Assembly: GCF_000144645.1 (NCBI RefSeq)
Contig: NC_014377.1
Span: forward strand, 558,001-622,000
Origin: Thermosediminibacter oceani DSM 16646
Lineage (GTDB): Bacteria; Bacillota; Thermosediminibacteria; Thermosediminibacterales; Thermosediminibacteraceae
Length of the DNA stretch: 64,000 nt
Direction of reading: 5' to 3'
The notes beneath the pieces were generated by a model. It was not told where the DNA came from and searched no databases. It was given only the letters and a program-made list of their open reading frames with translations. A program made the translations under genes and the position numbers. Each line of letters starts with the position of its first letter. Positions within the stretch are counted from its first letter, which is position 1. This document shows positions 49,605-56,441 of the stretch, in pieces.

Positions 49605-49926
49605 TATTAAATTTGACCTAATTGTAACGATTGTAAATAAAGGCTTTGCGGAAGAAGTGGTTGAAGCCGCAAAAAAGGCCGGAGCCGAGGGCGGTACAAT
49701 CATAGACGGGCGTGGAACGGGAATACATGAAAATGCAAAGCTGTTCGGCATACCGATCGAGCCGGAAAAAGAAATAGTTTTAACCTTGATTGACAGGACA
49801 AAAACGGAAAAGGTTTTGGAAGCTATTTCAAACGCTGCAGAGCTTGACAAGCCGGGCAAGGGTATAGCATTTGTTCTGGAAGTCGAAAAAACAGTAGGAA
49901 TATACCATCTGATAAATAAAGGTTAG
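49588..49926 (+). CDS. PII-like signalling protein, copy 2
   Basis: The 112-residue protein starts at ATG 49588, overlapping the previous gene by 17 nt, with GGAGGGAA upstream. It is a paralogue of copy 1: FDLIVTIVNKGFAEEVVEAA, GAEGGTIIDGRGTGIHENAK, PEKEIVLTLIDRTKTEKVLE and KPGKGIAFVLEVEKTVGIYH. The two may form homotrimers or heterotrimers. Two PII-like proteins matching two DUF1538 subunits suggest a paired design. Confidence 0.88.
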   Translation: MIEDCNIKFDLIVTIVNKGFAEEVVEAAKKAGAEGGTIIDGRGTGIHENAKLFGIPIEPEKEIVLTLIDRTKTEKVLEAISNAAELDKPGKGIAFVLEVEKTVGIYHLINKG

Positions 49927-49934
49927 AACGTTAT

Positions 49935-49963
49935 TTGACATTAGATTCTTTTGCTGTTATAAT
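49935..49963 (+). promoter_or_regulatory. Consensus sigma-A promoter upstream of the riboswitch
   Basis: TTGACA (49935-49940), 17-nt spacer, TATAAT (49958-49963). The expected start at about 49970 lies just before the riboswitch P1 stem. Confidence 0.85.
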
Positions 49964-49985
49964 ATAAGGCAAATTAAATAAAGTT

Positions 49986-50169
49986 GCTATAATCTAAATC
50001 GCTGAGTTCTTTCTATGGCCTAGCCATAGAAAGAAGCGGGGGACCCAACTTTATGGGGTGAATCTCCTTCTTAAGAGGGGCAAAACCCGTATTAAGAAGG
50101 GGTAGGGTTACCTCTTCAACCCGAACCCGTCAGCTAACCTCGTAAGCGTACCGAGAGGAGATTTATAGC
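49986..50169 (+). promoter_or_regulatory. c-di-AMP riboswitch (ydaO-yuaA class)
   Basis: The conserved core is clear: AATCGCTGA...AAGCGGGGGACCCA with GGGGTGAATCTCC, and CCCGAACCCGTCAGCTAACC followed by TCGTAAGCG and GAGAGGAG. P1 pairs GCTATAATCT (49986-49995) with AGATTTATAGC (50159-50169). The 3' side of P1 contains ATAGCTT (50165-50171), which can also pair with AAGCTAT (50188-50194), the 5' arm of the terminator. Ligand-stabilised P1 therefore frees the terminator, and expression should be off at high c-di-AMP. It controls the asparagine-synthase-like gene. Confidence 0.93.
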
Positions 50170-50184
50170 TTAAATACTATTGCT

Positions 50185-50219
50185 AAAAAGCTATGAGTCT
50201 TCATAGCTTTTTATTTTTC
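50185..50219 (+). terminator. Riboswitch expression-platform terminator
   Basis: AAAAAGCTATG (50185-50195) pairs with CATAGCTTTTT (50202-50212) over a 6-nt loop, followed by ATTTTT. It ends 16 nt before the start codon of the controlled gene. Confidence 0.92.
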
Positions 50220-50235
50220 TTCCGGAGGTGGTGTC

Positions 50236-51732
50236 ATGTACAGGATAGCCGGGTGTCTGGGTGGTTGCGATACCGAAAAAGTGGACAATATGCTGGAAGG
50301 AATGTTAAAAGAGGGTTCTAATCAAAAAAAGTTATATACATCGAATAATGTTACTTTGGGCTGCAATAAATCAGCAATGAAAGATTTAGGCGACTTTAAT
50401 CAACCCTTGTTCAACGAAGATCATACTATAGCCTTAGTTTTTGACGGAGAAATATATAATTACGATGAACTGAAAGCGTGGCTTTTGAGCAGAGGCCATG
50501 AATTTAAAACGGATTACGACGGTGAAGTATTGATCCATCTTTATGAAGAATTGGGCTCCGATATGGTGTCCAAACTTGATGGTGTATTTGCTTTTGCGAT
50601 ATCGGGTCCGGAGGGTTTTTTTGCAGCCAGAGATGTGTTGGGAGCTAGGCCCTTGTATTACAGTGAAGACAAGAGTGGAAAAATGTATTTTGCTTCTGAA
50701 ATAAAAGCCTTATTGAATATAGCTGAAAATATAAGGGAATTTCCGAATGGTTATTATTATACCGATAAAGAGGGCTTTTTTCAGTATGATAGGATTTGTG
50801 CCGCAGAAGTAAAAGAATCGAATTTAGAAAAACTGGTGGATGATTTAGACAGGAGATTAAATGAAGCCGTGAAGAAAAGGCTGATGTCGGACAAACCCGT
50901 AGGTGTGTTTCTAAGCGGCGGCCTTGATTCCAGCCTTATCGCTGCAATTACAAGACAATACGTCAAAGGAGAGCTTCACTCTTTTGCGGTGGGCGTAAAA
51001 GGTTCCGATGATCTATATTATTCGCAAATGGTTTCCGATTTCTTGGGTACAACTCACCATGTTGAAGAATATAGTAAAGAAGATGTCATAGATATTTTGC
51101 CGGACGTGATCTACCATTTAGAGTCCTTTGATCCCGCCCTGGTAAGGGGCTCGGTGGCGACGTATTTTGCCGCCCGCCTTGCCAGCCGGTACGTGCAGGT
51201 AGTTTTAATCGGCGAGGGCGCCGATGAACTTTTTGGCGGATACGAATATCTAAAGGCGCCTTCAGTTACTAATTTAACGGAGGAACTCCTTACTTTGATA
51301 AACAGCCTGCATAATACGGGGTTTCAAAGAGTAGAACGCATCACCGCAGCCCACTCGATTAAAGCAAGGGCGCCGTTCCTCGACAGGGAAGTTATAAATT
51401 ACGCTTTTTCTCTAGATGAAAAGTATAAGATATATGGAGAAGAAAAGATTGAAAAGTGGATTGTGCGCAAAGTTGCTGAAAGGTACCTGCCTAAAGAGAT
51501 AGCATGGAGAAAGAAGGCCAAATTTGCACACGGAACGGGAACCAGCGGAATATTATCCGAATGGGTAAAAAACGATGAAGTCGTGAAAGAGGCGATAGAT
51601 ACTGATTTAGCCAAAATACCCAGCCGGGAAGAAAGGGTTTACTTCAGCATCTTTAAAAAGCATTTCCCTAATTTGAAAAACTTGGAGTTAATAGGAAGGA
51701 CAAGAAGTATAGTTCCTAAAGAAATAGTCTAG
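50236..51732 (+). CDS. Asparagine-synthase-like protein lacking the Cys2 nucleophile
   Basis: The 498-residue protein starts at ATG 50236, after CCGGAGGTGGTG. Residues 1-190 form the class II glutaminase-like domain (PLFNEDHTIALVFDGEIYNY, ALVFDGEIYNYDELKAWLLS, LDGVFAFAISG, FFAARDVLGARPLYY). Normal AsnB starts MCGI, with Cys2 as nucleophile; here the start is MYRIAGCLGG, so glutamine hydrolysis should fail. The synthase domain has the PP-loop VFLSGGLDSSLIAA near 226, LIGEGADELFGGYEYL and RAPFLDREVINYAFSL. It may use free ammonia or amidate something other than aspartate. It is under c-di-AMP riboswitch control. Confidence 0.9.
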   Translation: MYRIAGCLGGCDTEKVDNMLEGMLKEGSNQKKLYTSNNVTLGCNKSAMKDLGDFNQPLFNEDHTIALVFDGEIYNYDELKAWLLSRGHEFKTDYDGEVLIHLYEELGSDMVSKLDGVFAFAISGPEGFFAARDVLGARPLYYSEDKSGKMYFASEIKALLNIAENIREFPNGYYYTDKEGFFQYDRICAAEVKESNLEKLVDDLDRRLNEAVKKRLMSDKPVGVFLSGGLDSSLIAAITRQYVKGELHSFAVGVKGSDDLYYSQMVSDFLGTTHHVEEYSKEDVIDILPDVIYHLESFDPALVRGSVATYFAARLASRYVQVVLIGEGADELFGGYEYLKAPSVTNLTEELLTLINSLHNTGFQRVERITAAHSIKARAPFLDREVINYAFSLDEKYKIYGEEKIEKWIVRKVAERYLPKEIAWRKKAKFAHGTGTSGILSEWVKNDEVVKEAIDTDLAKIPSREERVYFSIFKKHFPNLKNLELIGRTRSIVPKEIV

Positions 51733-51740
51733 GTAAATGG

Positions 51741-51764
51741 AGTGGGAGCAGGCATGCTCCCACT
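51741..51764 (+). terminator. Hairpin after the asparagine-synthase-like gene
   Basis: AGTGGGAGCA-ggca-TGCTCCCACT is a perfect 10-bp stem. The following bases (tagtgtttgttgg) are only partly T-rich. Confidence 0.65.
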
Positions 51765-51828
51765 TAGTGTTTGTTGGAGTATATCATAAACAGAGGTCCG
51801 ATTCTTGGGTAAATTACATAGCTATATT

Positions 51829-51910
51829 TATAGATACCGCAGACCTTTAATCATGTTATAATAATTAAGGAAATTTAAACAATAAAGCCATTACGGCCTT
51901 TATCATTAGC
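51829..51910 (+). repeat. Duplicated upstream block, copy 1, with extended -10 promoter
   Basis: The block runs from TATAGATACCGCA through ATGTTATAATAATTAAGG to a GGCC-attac-GGCC hairpin. It recurs with changes at 54188-54262, and the hairpin part recurs again at about 54344-54366. TGTTATAAT is a perfect extended -10. It lies immediately upstream of the membrane protein at 51952. Confidence 0.75.
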
Positions 51911-51951
51911 TAAATTTTCTTTTAGCGCTTTAAAAAAAAGGGTGATTCGCC

Positions 51952-52401
51952 TTGGAACGTTTTGCGGAGAGATTTTTACCTTTTTTAGCTCTCCTATATT
52001 TAGCAATCCTACTCTTGGTTCTAATTATCGGAAGGTCGTATTTTAATGTGTTAGTAACTCCGGAACATGAATATGAGAGATTCTCCTTTCTGCTGAACCT
52101 TGAGTATAAAGATTTTCTCTTAATGGCTGGCGGAATCCTGGCAGTAATTACTATCTTATTAGGTTTTTTTATCTCAGAATTTAATGTCCTTTGTGGTGTT
52201 GTAATGCTCGTGGTTTTGTTTATGATTAATTTTCTGGTTCTTTACTTTTTGCCGGTTTATTACTTTCCCGGAGGGGATATGCATGCAGTAGGGATAGCGG
52301 TACTTCTTTATTGGCCGTTGTATTTGGTTGGAGAAGGTATTATAATTATCAAAAGCTTAGTTAAAAGCTTAGTTGTATGGTATTACAAAAGTCGCTCATA
52401 G
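51952..52401 (+). CDS. Four-span membrane protein, unknown
   Basis: The 149-residue protein starts at TTG 51952, 6 nt after GGTGA. Hydrophobic segments are FLALLYLAILLLVLIIG, FLLMAGGILAVITILLGFFI, CGVVMLVVLFMINFLVLYFL and VGIAVLLYWPLYLVGEGIII. The end repeats KSLVKSLVVWYYKSRS, from a tandem DNA repeat aaaagcttagtt. I do not recognise a family. A decayed second copy of its 3' end and upstream region is present about 2.3 kb downstream. Confidence 0.65.
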   Translation: MERFAERFLPFLALLYLAILLLVLIIGRSYFNVLVTPEHEYERFSFLLNLEYKDFLLMAGGILAVITILLGFFISEFNVLCGVVMLVVLFMINFLVLYFLPVYYFPGGDMHAVGIAVLLYWPLYLVGEGIIIIKSLVKSLVVWYYKSRS

Positions 52402-52477
52402 GAGTCTTTGCTGCGTCGTCACGCTTATAGTTACGAAGATCGAACCTCTCGAAAGGAATTGAGAAACATGCGGGTGT

Positions 52478-52627
52478 ATGACGGATGGTGCTCAAGTTTC
52501 CAGAAATCGGGCAGTTGTACAGGTTAAAGTGCTGCCGGCCGGCGATGATCGCTATCATATCGAGCAGCTGACACTCGAGAAGGTGGATGGGCGCTGGCTG
52601 GTGAGTTCGATCGGGCGGGATCGTTAG
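52478..52627 (+). pseudogene. C-terminal remnant of an unidentified protein
   Basis: An ATG-to-TAG frame of 49 codons reads MTDGAQVSRNRAVVQVKVLP, then GDDRYHIEQLTLEKVDGRWL and VSSIGRDR. The pattern of VQVKV, LEKVDGRWLVSSI resembles the C-terminal strands of NTF2-like or conjugal-lipoprotein domains. It has no ribosome site and a G+C-rich codon use unlike its surroundings. It is probably the tail of a lost gene. Confidence 0.4.
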
Positions 52628-52736
52628 TGCATCCGATGCAGTAGAAAAAGGGTTAGCTTACAACGCTTATATATGGTTATTAAAAAATGCTGAGCCTTCC
52701 TGGGTGTCTACCTATATTATTTTTTTTAATAGATAG

Positions 52737-52766
52737 TTGCAATATACAATTATTTTATTATACAAT
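52737..52766 (+). promoter_or_regulatory. Promoter of the arsM-arsN pair
   Basis: TTGCAA (52737-52742) with TATACA (52759-52764, 16-nt spacer) or TACAAT (52761-52766, 18-nt spacer). TATACAAT occurs twice as part of an A+T-rich dyad (ATACAATTATTTTATTATAC) that could bind an ArsR-type repressor, although none is encoded nearby. Confidence 0.55.
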
Positions 52767-52823
52767 AATAATGTAAAGTCAAGGGGATAGGGTGTTAAAA
52801 TTTCAAAGAAAGGGGTTTAGAAA

Positions 52824-53642
52824 ATGGAATTTAATGTAAAGGAGAAGGTGAAGGAATATTATAGTAATATAGCTAAAAAAGCGGAGAAGGGTTCGAAGTC
52901 TAGCTGTTGTTCCTGCGGTTCATCTTGCTGCGGAGATGTAGATGATATTACCTTTTATAATGAAGAGGATTTAAAAGGATTACCCGAAGAAGCGGTTAAT
53001 CTTTCATTGGGGTGTGCAAATCCCATAGTTTTAGCCGATCTAAAGGAAGGCGAGACGGTTCTTGACTTAGGTAGCGGAGGAGGAATAGACGTCCTAATTG
53101 CCTCAAAATATGTTGGCGATACCGGAAAAGTATACGGGCTCGATATGACCGATGAAATGTTAGCTCTTGCAAATAAGAACAAGGAGAAGATGGGAGTAAC
53201 CAACGTAGAATTTATAAAGGGATATATAGAAGATATTCCCTTGGGTGACGAAACGGTAGATGTTATAATATCCAACTGCGTTATCAACCTCTGCGAAGAT
53301 AAGGAAAAGGCATTGAAGGAGGCCTACAGGGTATTAAAGAAAGGCGGAAGGCTGGCTATAGCTGACATCGTCGCTTTGAAGGATGTTCCCGAAGATATAA
53401 AAAAGCAGGTGGAACTTTGGGCCGGATGCATAGCCGGAACAATTAAAATTGAAGAGTATAGAGAAATACTGCAAAAGGTAGGATTTAAGAATATAGAGAT
53501 TGATCCCGTCCATATATATACAAAGGATATAATCAAAGAATTATTGATTGATAAAAAAGGAATTATGGAATTAGTGAAGGAAATAGATTTGAATTCAGTG
53601 GACGGTGCTTTCGCCGGTGCCTATATAAAGGCCTTCAAATAG
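52824..53642 (+). CDS. arsM: Arsenite S-adenosylmethionine methyltransferase
   Basis: The 272-residue protein starts at ATG 52824 after AAAGGGG. It methylates As(III) with SAM. Markers are an N-terminal Cys cluster (SSCCSCGSSCCGD), LGCANPIVLADLKEGETVLD, the SAM loop LDLGSGGGIDVLIASKYVG, YGLDMTDEMLALANKNK, and the arsenic-binding cysteines in NCVINLCEDK and WAGCIAGTI. The Cys-rich N-terminus is typical of ArsM. It is followed by an ArsN-type acetyltransferase gene with a 12-nt gap. Confidence 0.93.
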   Translation: MEFNVKEKVKEYYSNIAKKAEKGSKSSCCSCGSSCCGDVDDITFYNEEDLKGLPEEAVNLSLGCANPIVLADLKEGETVLDLGSGGGIDVLIASKYVGDTGKVYGLDMTDEMLALANKNKEKMGVTNVEFIKGYIEDIPLGDETVDVIISNCVINLCEDKEKALKEAYRVLKKGGRLAIADIVALKDVPEDIKKQVELWAGCIAGTIKIEEYREILQKVGFKNIEIDPVHIYTKDIIKELLIDKKGIMELVKEIDLNSVDGAFAGAYIKAFK

Positions 53643-53654
53643 GAGGAATGACCA

Positions 53655-54149
53655 GTGGAATATGGGGTAAGGGAAGCCACTCTGGAGGACATCCCGTCAA
53701 TAACAAAAATATATAATCAGGGGATAGAAGATAGGATTGCAACCCTGGAGACAAGGCCAAGGACCGAAGACGAAATGAGAAAATGGCTTCTGGAAAGAGG
53801 CGAAAGATATAAGGTTCTGGTAATAGAAGATGATGCTGGTAAAGTTCACGGATGGGCTTCATTGAACGTATTTAATGCCAGATGCTGCTACAGCGGTGTG
53901 TCGGATATATCCATTTATATAGAAAGAGAGATGAGAGGAAAAGGACTGGGGAAGGTTCTTCTAGGTTCGCTTATAGAAACGGCGAGAAAGCAGGGGTTTC
54001 ATAAGATGGTATTAAGCGTGTTTAAGGAAAATAGAATAGCCAAGGGTTTGTACAGGTCTTTAGGTTTCAGGGAAGTCGGAACTTATGAAAAGCACGGTCT
54101 TTTAGACGGGAAATGGGTTGATATAACTATAATGGAAAGGCTTTTATAA
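53655..54149 (+). CDS. arsN1: GNAT acetyltransferase, ArsN1/PAT-like
   Basis: The 164-residue protein starts at GTG 53655, 8 nt after AGGAGG. It has a GNAT fold close to phosphinothricin and arsinothricin N-acetyltransferases: VREATLEDIPSITKIYNQGI, LVIEDDAGKVHGWASLNVFN, YIEREMRGKGLGKVLLGSLI (acetyl-CoA loop) and LYRSLGFREVGTYEKHGLLD then KWVDITIMERLL. The arsM neighbour favours the arsinothricin-resistance role of ArsN1. Confidence 0.83.
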   Translation: MEYGVREATLEDIPSITKIYNQGIEDRIATLETRPRTEDEMRKWLLERGERYKVLVIEDDAGKVHGWASLNVFNARCCYSGVSDISIYIEREMRGKGLGKVLLGSLIETARKQGFHKMVLSVFKENRIAKGLYRSLGFREVGTYEKHGLLDGKWVDITIMERLL

Positions 54150-54187
54150 AAATTTTTAAAAGCTGCTGTGTCAAAAAGGTTAAAAGT

Positions 54188-54310
54188 TATAGATACCGCA
54201 TACCTTCAACTTATGTTATAATAATTAAGGAAATTGAAAAAGTAAGGCCATACGACCTTTAAAGAATGTCTAGTATTATAATTGTTAAAAGATTAGTTGC
54301 ATGGTATTAC
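54188..54310 (+). repeat. Decayed copy 2 of the 51.8-52.4 kb locus
   Basis: 54188-54262 resembles 51829-51901 (TATAGATACCGCA, ATGTTATAATAATTAAGGAAATT, GGCC hairpin). 54273-54310 then resembles the 3' end of the membrane-protein gene (about 52338-52387: tattataatt, aaaagnttagttg, atggtattaca). The roughly 430 nt between these parts in copy 1 are missing. The copy is a duplication with an internal deletion and encodes nothing. Confidence 0.65.
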
Positions 54311-54354
54311 AGGGAATCAAGCTGAAGGACGTGCGGTGTAAATAAATAAGGCCA

Positions 54355-54763
54355 TTACGGCCTATCATGAATACCTAGATGTTCTTTTAGAGCTGCTTGA
54401 AGTAATTGGGAAAAGTTGACTTTCTTTTCTTCAGCCAATCTGTTTAGCCATTGTGGGATAGTTAAGGTCTTTTTTACCGACTGATTTTCGATGGCTTCTC
54501 TGTAAACAGGCATATAAACTTCGATCAGCATTATGGCTTGATTTTCTTTAACATAAATTTTATCTACACGAAGGTTCGGGTATAGGATCTCCGTCTTTTT
54601 CCATGCCCCAAAGGTGTAAAGCCATTGCTTCCTTAGCATTTTTAATAGCTTCTTCTGTTGTTTTAGCGCACGGTAAGCAGCCGGGCAGGTCGGGGAACTC
54701 GATGGAAATTCCGTCTTCCGCATAAGTAAAGATAGCGGGATAAACATAAACGTCTTTTTTCAC
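54355..54763 (-). pseudogene. hicB-type antitoxin gene, frameshifted, no hicA
   Basis: From ATG 54763 the minus-strand frame encodes a HicB N-terminal domain, DVYVYPAIFTYAEDGISIEF then PDLPGCLPCAKTTEEAIKNA. It stops at 54560 after EPSCR. The neighbouring frame continues at about 54595 with VDKIYVKENQAIMLIEVYMP, KKTLTIPQWLNRLAEEKKVN and FSQLLQAALKEHLGI, the ribbon-helix-helix-like C-terminal part. A single frameshift at about 54570-54595 therefore breaks an otherwise complete protein of about 135 residues. No hicA toxin frame is visible next to it. A sequencing error cannot be excluded. Confidence 0.8.
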
Positions 54764-54832
54764 TATATCACCCCATTCTAAGAAGTAAAGCGGGGGTTTG
54801 ATTTCATCTTATTACTTCCCCTTTGTAATTAT

Positions 54833-54861
54833 ATCATAGCGCGTATTGAAATACGTGACAA
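54833..54861 (-). promoter_or_regulatory. Promoter of hicB with overlapping palindrome
   Basis: On the minus strand TTGTCA (54856-54861) is followed by a 17-nt spacer and TATGAT (54833-54838). The spacer holds a GTATT-tc-AATAC palindrome next to the -35, a suitable self-control operator for HicB. Confidence 0.65.
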
Positions 54862-54883
54862 TGATGGAAGGATGAAACTAGGT

Positions 54884-55564
54884 ATGAAAGCCTTATTGCT
54901 AAAACAGGGCCTTGTGCCGTATCTAAAAGGCAAGGAGCTTCAGCTCAAAGCCGTCAAGGCCGTAAAGTCAGGGCTTGCCGACATGATCCTGATAACCCTT
55001 CAGCACCCGCCGGTTTACACCATAGGCAGGGCCGGCGGTTACGAAAACCTGCTGGTGCCGCTGGAGGAGCTTAAGAAGGTCGCTGAAGTGCACGAAGTGG
55101 AGCGGGGCGGCAATATCACCTTTCACGGGCCGGGCCAGATCGTGGCCTATCCGGTGGTGAACCTGAACAGGTGGGAGAGGGATGTCCACCTTTTTGTGGA
55201 CAGGCTGGAAGAGGCCGTGATAAGGCTGCTGGCCGATTACGGCGTAATGGCAGGCAGGAAGCCGGAGTACACCGGCGTCTGGGTGGGTGACGAGAAGATA
55301 TGCGCGATAGGCATCGCCGTTAGACGCTGGGTAACCTGGCACGGCATCGCCTTCAACGTTAACACCGACCTTACGTATTTCGGCAGGATATTCCCATGCG
55401 GAATAAGGGAATTCGGCGTCACCTCCCTTGAGAAACTGGGGATTAAAGAAGACCCGGAGAGGGTGAGGGAGAGACTCATAGGAAAATTCGAGGAAGTGTT
55501 CGGCGTCAGGTTTGAAGAAATCGACGAGAACAGGCTTGAATCGATGGCGGGAGGATCGGCATGA
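54884..55564 (+). CDS. lipB: Octanoyltransferase
   Basis: The product has about 226 residues from ATG 54884, giving the usual start [23 protein letters not shown] 54872 lies directly against the GGAAGG site. It transfers octanoyl groups from acyl carrier protein to lipoyl domains. Markers are [37 protein letters not shown], catalytic Lys in [15 protein letters not shown] and catalytic Cys in [13 protein letters not shown]. It overlaps lipA by 4 nt. Confidence 0.94.
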   Translation: MKALLLKQGLVPYLKGKELQLKAVKAVKSGLADMILITLQHPPVYTIGRAGGYENLLVPLEELKKVAEVHEVERGGNITFHGPGQIVAYPVVNLNRWERDVHLFVDRLEEAVIRLLADYGVMAGRKPEYTGVWVGDEKICAIGIAVRRWVTWHGIAFNVNTDLTYFGRIFPCGIREFGVTSLEKLGIKEDPERVRERLIGKFEEVFGVRFEEIDENRLESMAGGSA

Positions 55565-56424
55565 TGAACAAACCCGAATGGCTGAAGGTCAAGATAAACC
55601 CGGTGGAATTGAAGCACATGGAGGAATTTTTAAAAAGGGTGAAACTGAACACCGTATGCCAGAGCGCCCACTGTCCCAATATTGGAGAGTGCTTTTCCCG
55701 CAAAACCGCCACTTTCATGATAATGGGGAATATCTGCACGAGAAACTGCAGGTTCTGCGCGGTTGAAAAGGGGCATCCGGCGCCCCTGGATGAGGATGAA
55801 CCCAGAAGGGTGGCCGAAGCCGCCAGGGCACTGAACTTAAGACATGCGGTGATAACCTGCGTGACCAGGGACGACCTACCCGACGGCGGCGCATCGCATT
55901 TCGCCAGGACCGTGAGGGAGCTTAAGAAAATCCCCGGCCTCACCGTGGAAGTGCTGGTATCGGACTTCCGGGGCGATGAGGAAGCCATAAGGGTTGTAGT
56001 TGAATCCAGGCCCGACGTTATAAACCACAACCTGGAGACCGTTCCGAGGCTTTACCCGGCGGTAAGGCCGATGGCCGATTACGACAGGTCTCTTTCCCTT
56101 TTGAAAAAGATAAAGGAACTCGACCCGGCCATCTACACCAAATCGGGGATCATGGTGGGCCTGGGTGAGAGCGAAGAAGAGGTGGTCGACCTCATGAAAG
56201 ACCTGGTCGGGGTCGGCTGCGATATGATGACGATAGGCCAGTACCTCAGGCCTTCCTCGAGCCACATAGAGGTGGTGGAATACGTTACCCCACAGCAGTT
56301 CGAGAGGTACCGAAAGATCGGCTACGATCTAGGATTCAAATACGTGGCATCGGGCCCGCTGGTCCGCAGCTCTTACAATGCGGTAGAGGGGATGGATACG
56401 GTAAACGAATCGGGCTTCCGTTAA
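55561..56424 (+). CDS. lipA: Lipoyl synthase (radical SAM)
   Basis: The 287-residue enzyme starts at ATG 55561, overlapping the lipB stop. It inserts two sulfurs into octanoyl-lipoyl domains. Both clusters are visible: auxiliary CX4CX5C in [17 protein letters not shown] and radical-SAM CX3CX2C in [67 protein letters not shown] and the C-terminal SGPLVRSSY serine follow the family order. Confidence 0.96.
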   Translation: MMNKPEWLKVKINPVELKHMEEFLKRVKLNTVCQSAHCPNIGECFSRKTATFMIMGNICTRNCRFCAVEKGHPAPLDEDEPRRVAEAARALNLRHAVITCVTRDDLPDGGASHFARTVRELKKIPGLTVEVLVSDFRGDEEAIRVVVESRPDVINHNLETVPRLYPAVRPMADYDRSLSLLKKIKELDPAIYTKSGIMVGLGESEEEVVDLMKDLVGVGCDMMTIGQYLRPSSSHIEVVEYVTPQQFERYRKIGYDLGFKYVASGPLVRSSYNAVEGMDTVNESGFR

Positions 56425-56437
56425 AAGCGGAAGCCCG
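56411..56437. terminator. Hairpin between convergent lipA and the QueG-like gene
   Basis: CGGGCTTCCG (56411-56420) pairs with CGGAAGCCCG (56428-56437), a perfect 10-bp stem. The left arm overlaps the end of lipA. T tracts are short on both strands; it probably serves both genes. Confidence 0.7.
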
Positions 56438-56441
56438 ATTA

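Larger units (their letters stand above)
52402..52823 (+). other. Gene-poor stretch with a gene remnant and the arsM promoter
   Basis: This 422-nt stretch has no intact gene. It holds a higher-GC coding remnant (52478-52627) whose codon use differs from the A+T-rich flanks, then an A+T-rich region with the arsM promoter. The segment 52402-52477 shows nothing I can identify. Confidence 0.5.

Noticed and set aside
50236-51732. Ordinary glutamine-dependent asparagine synthetase
   Set aside because: The required Cys2 is replaced by Tyr and no other start gives Met-Cys, so I did not assign asnB.
54764-54883. A hicA toxin gene next to hicB
   Set aside because: The stretch is too short and holds the hicB promoter and the lipB leader. 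No double-stranded-RNA-binding-like HicA frame is present on either strand.
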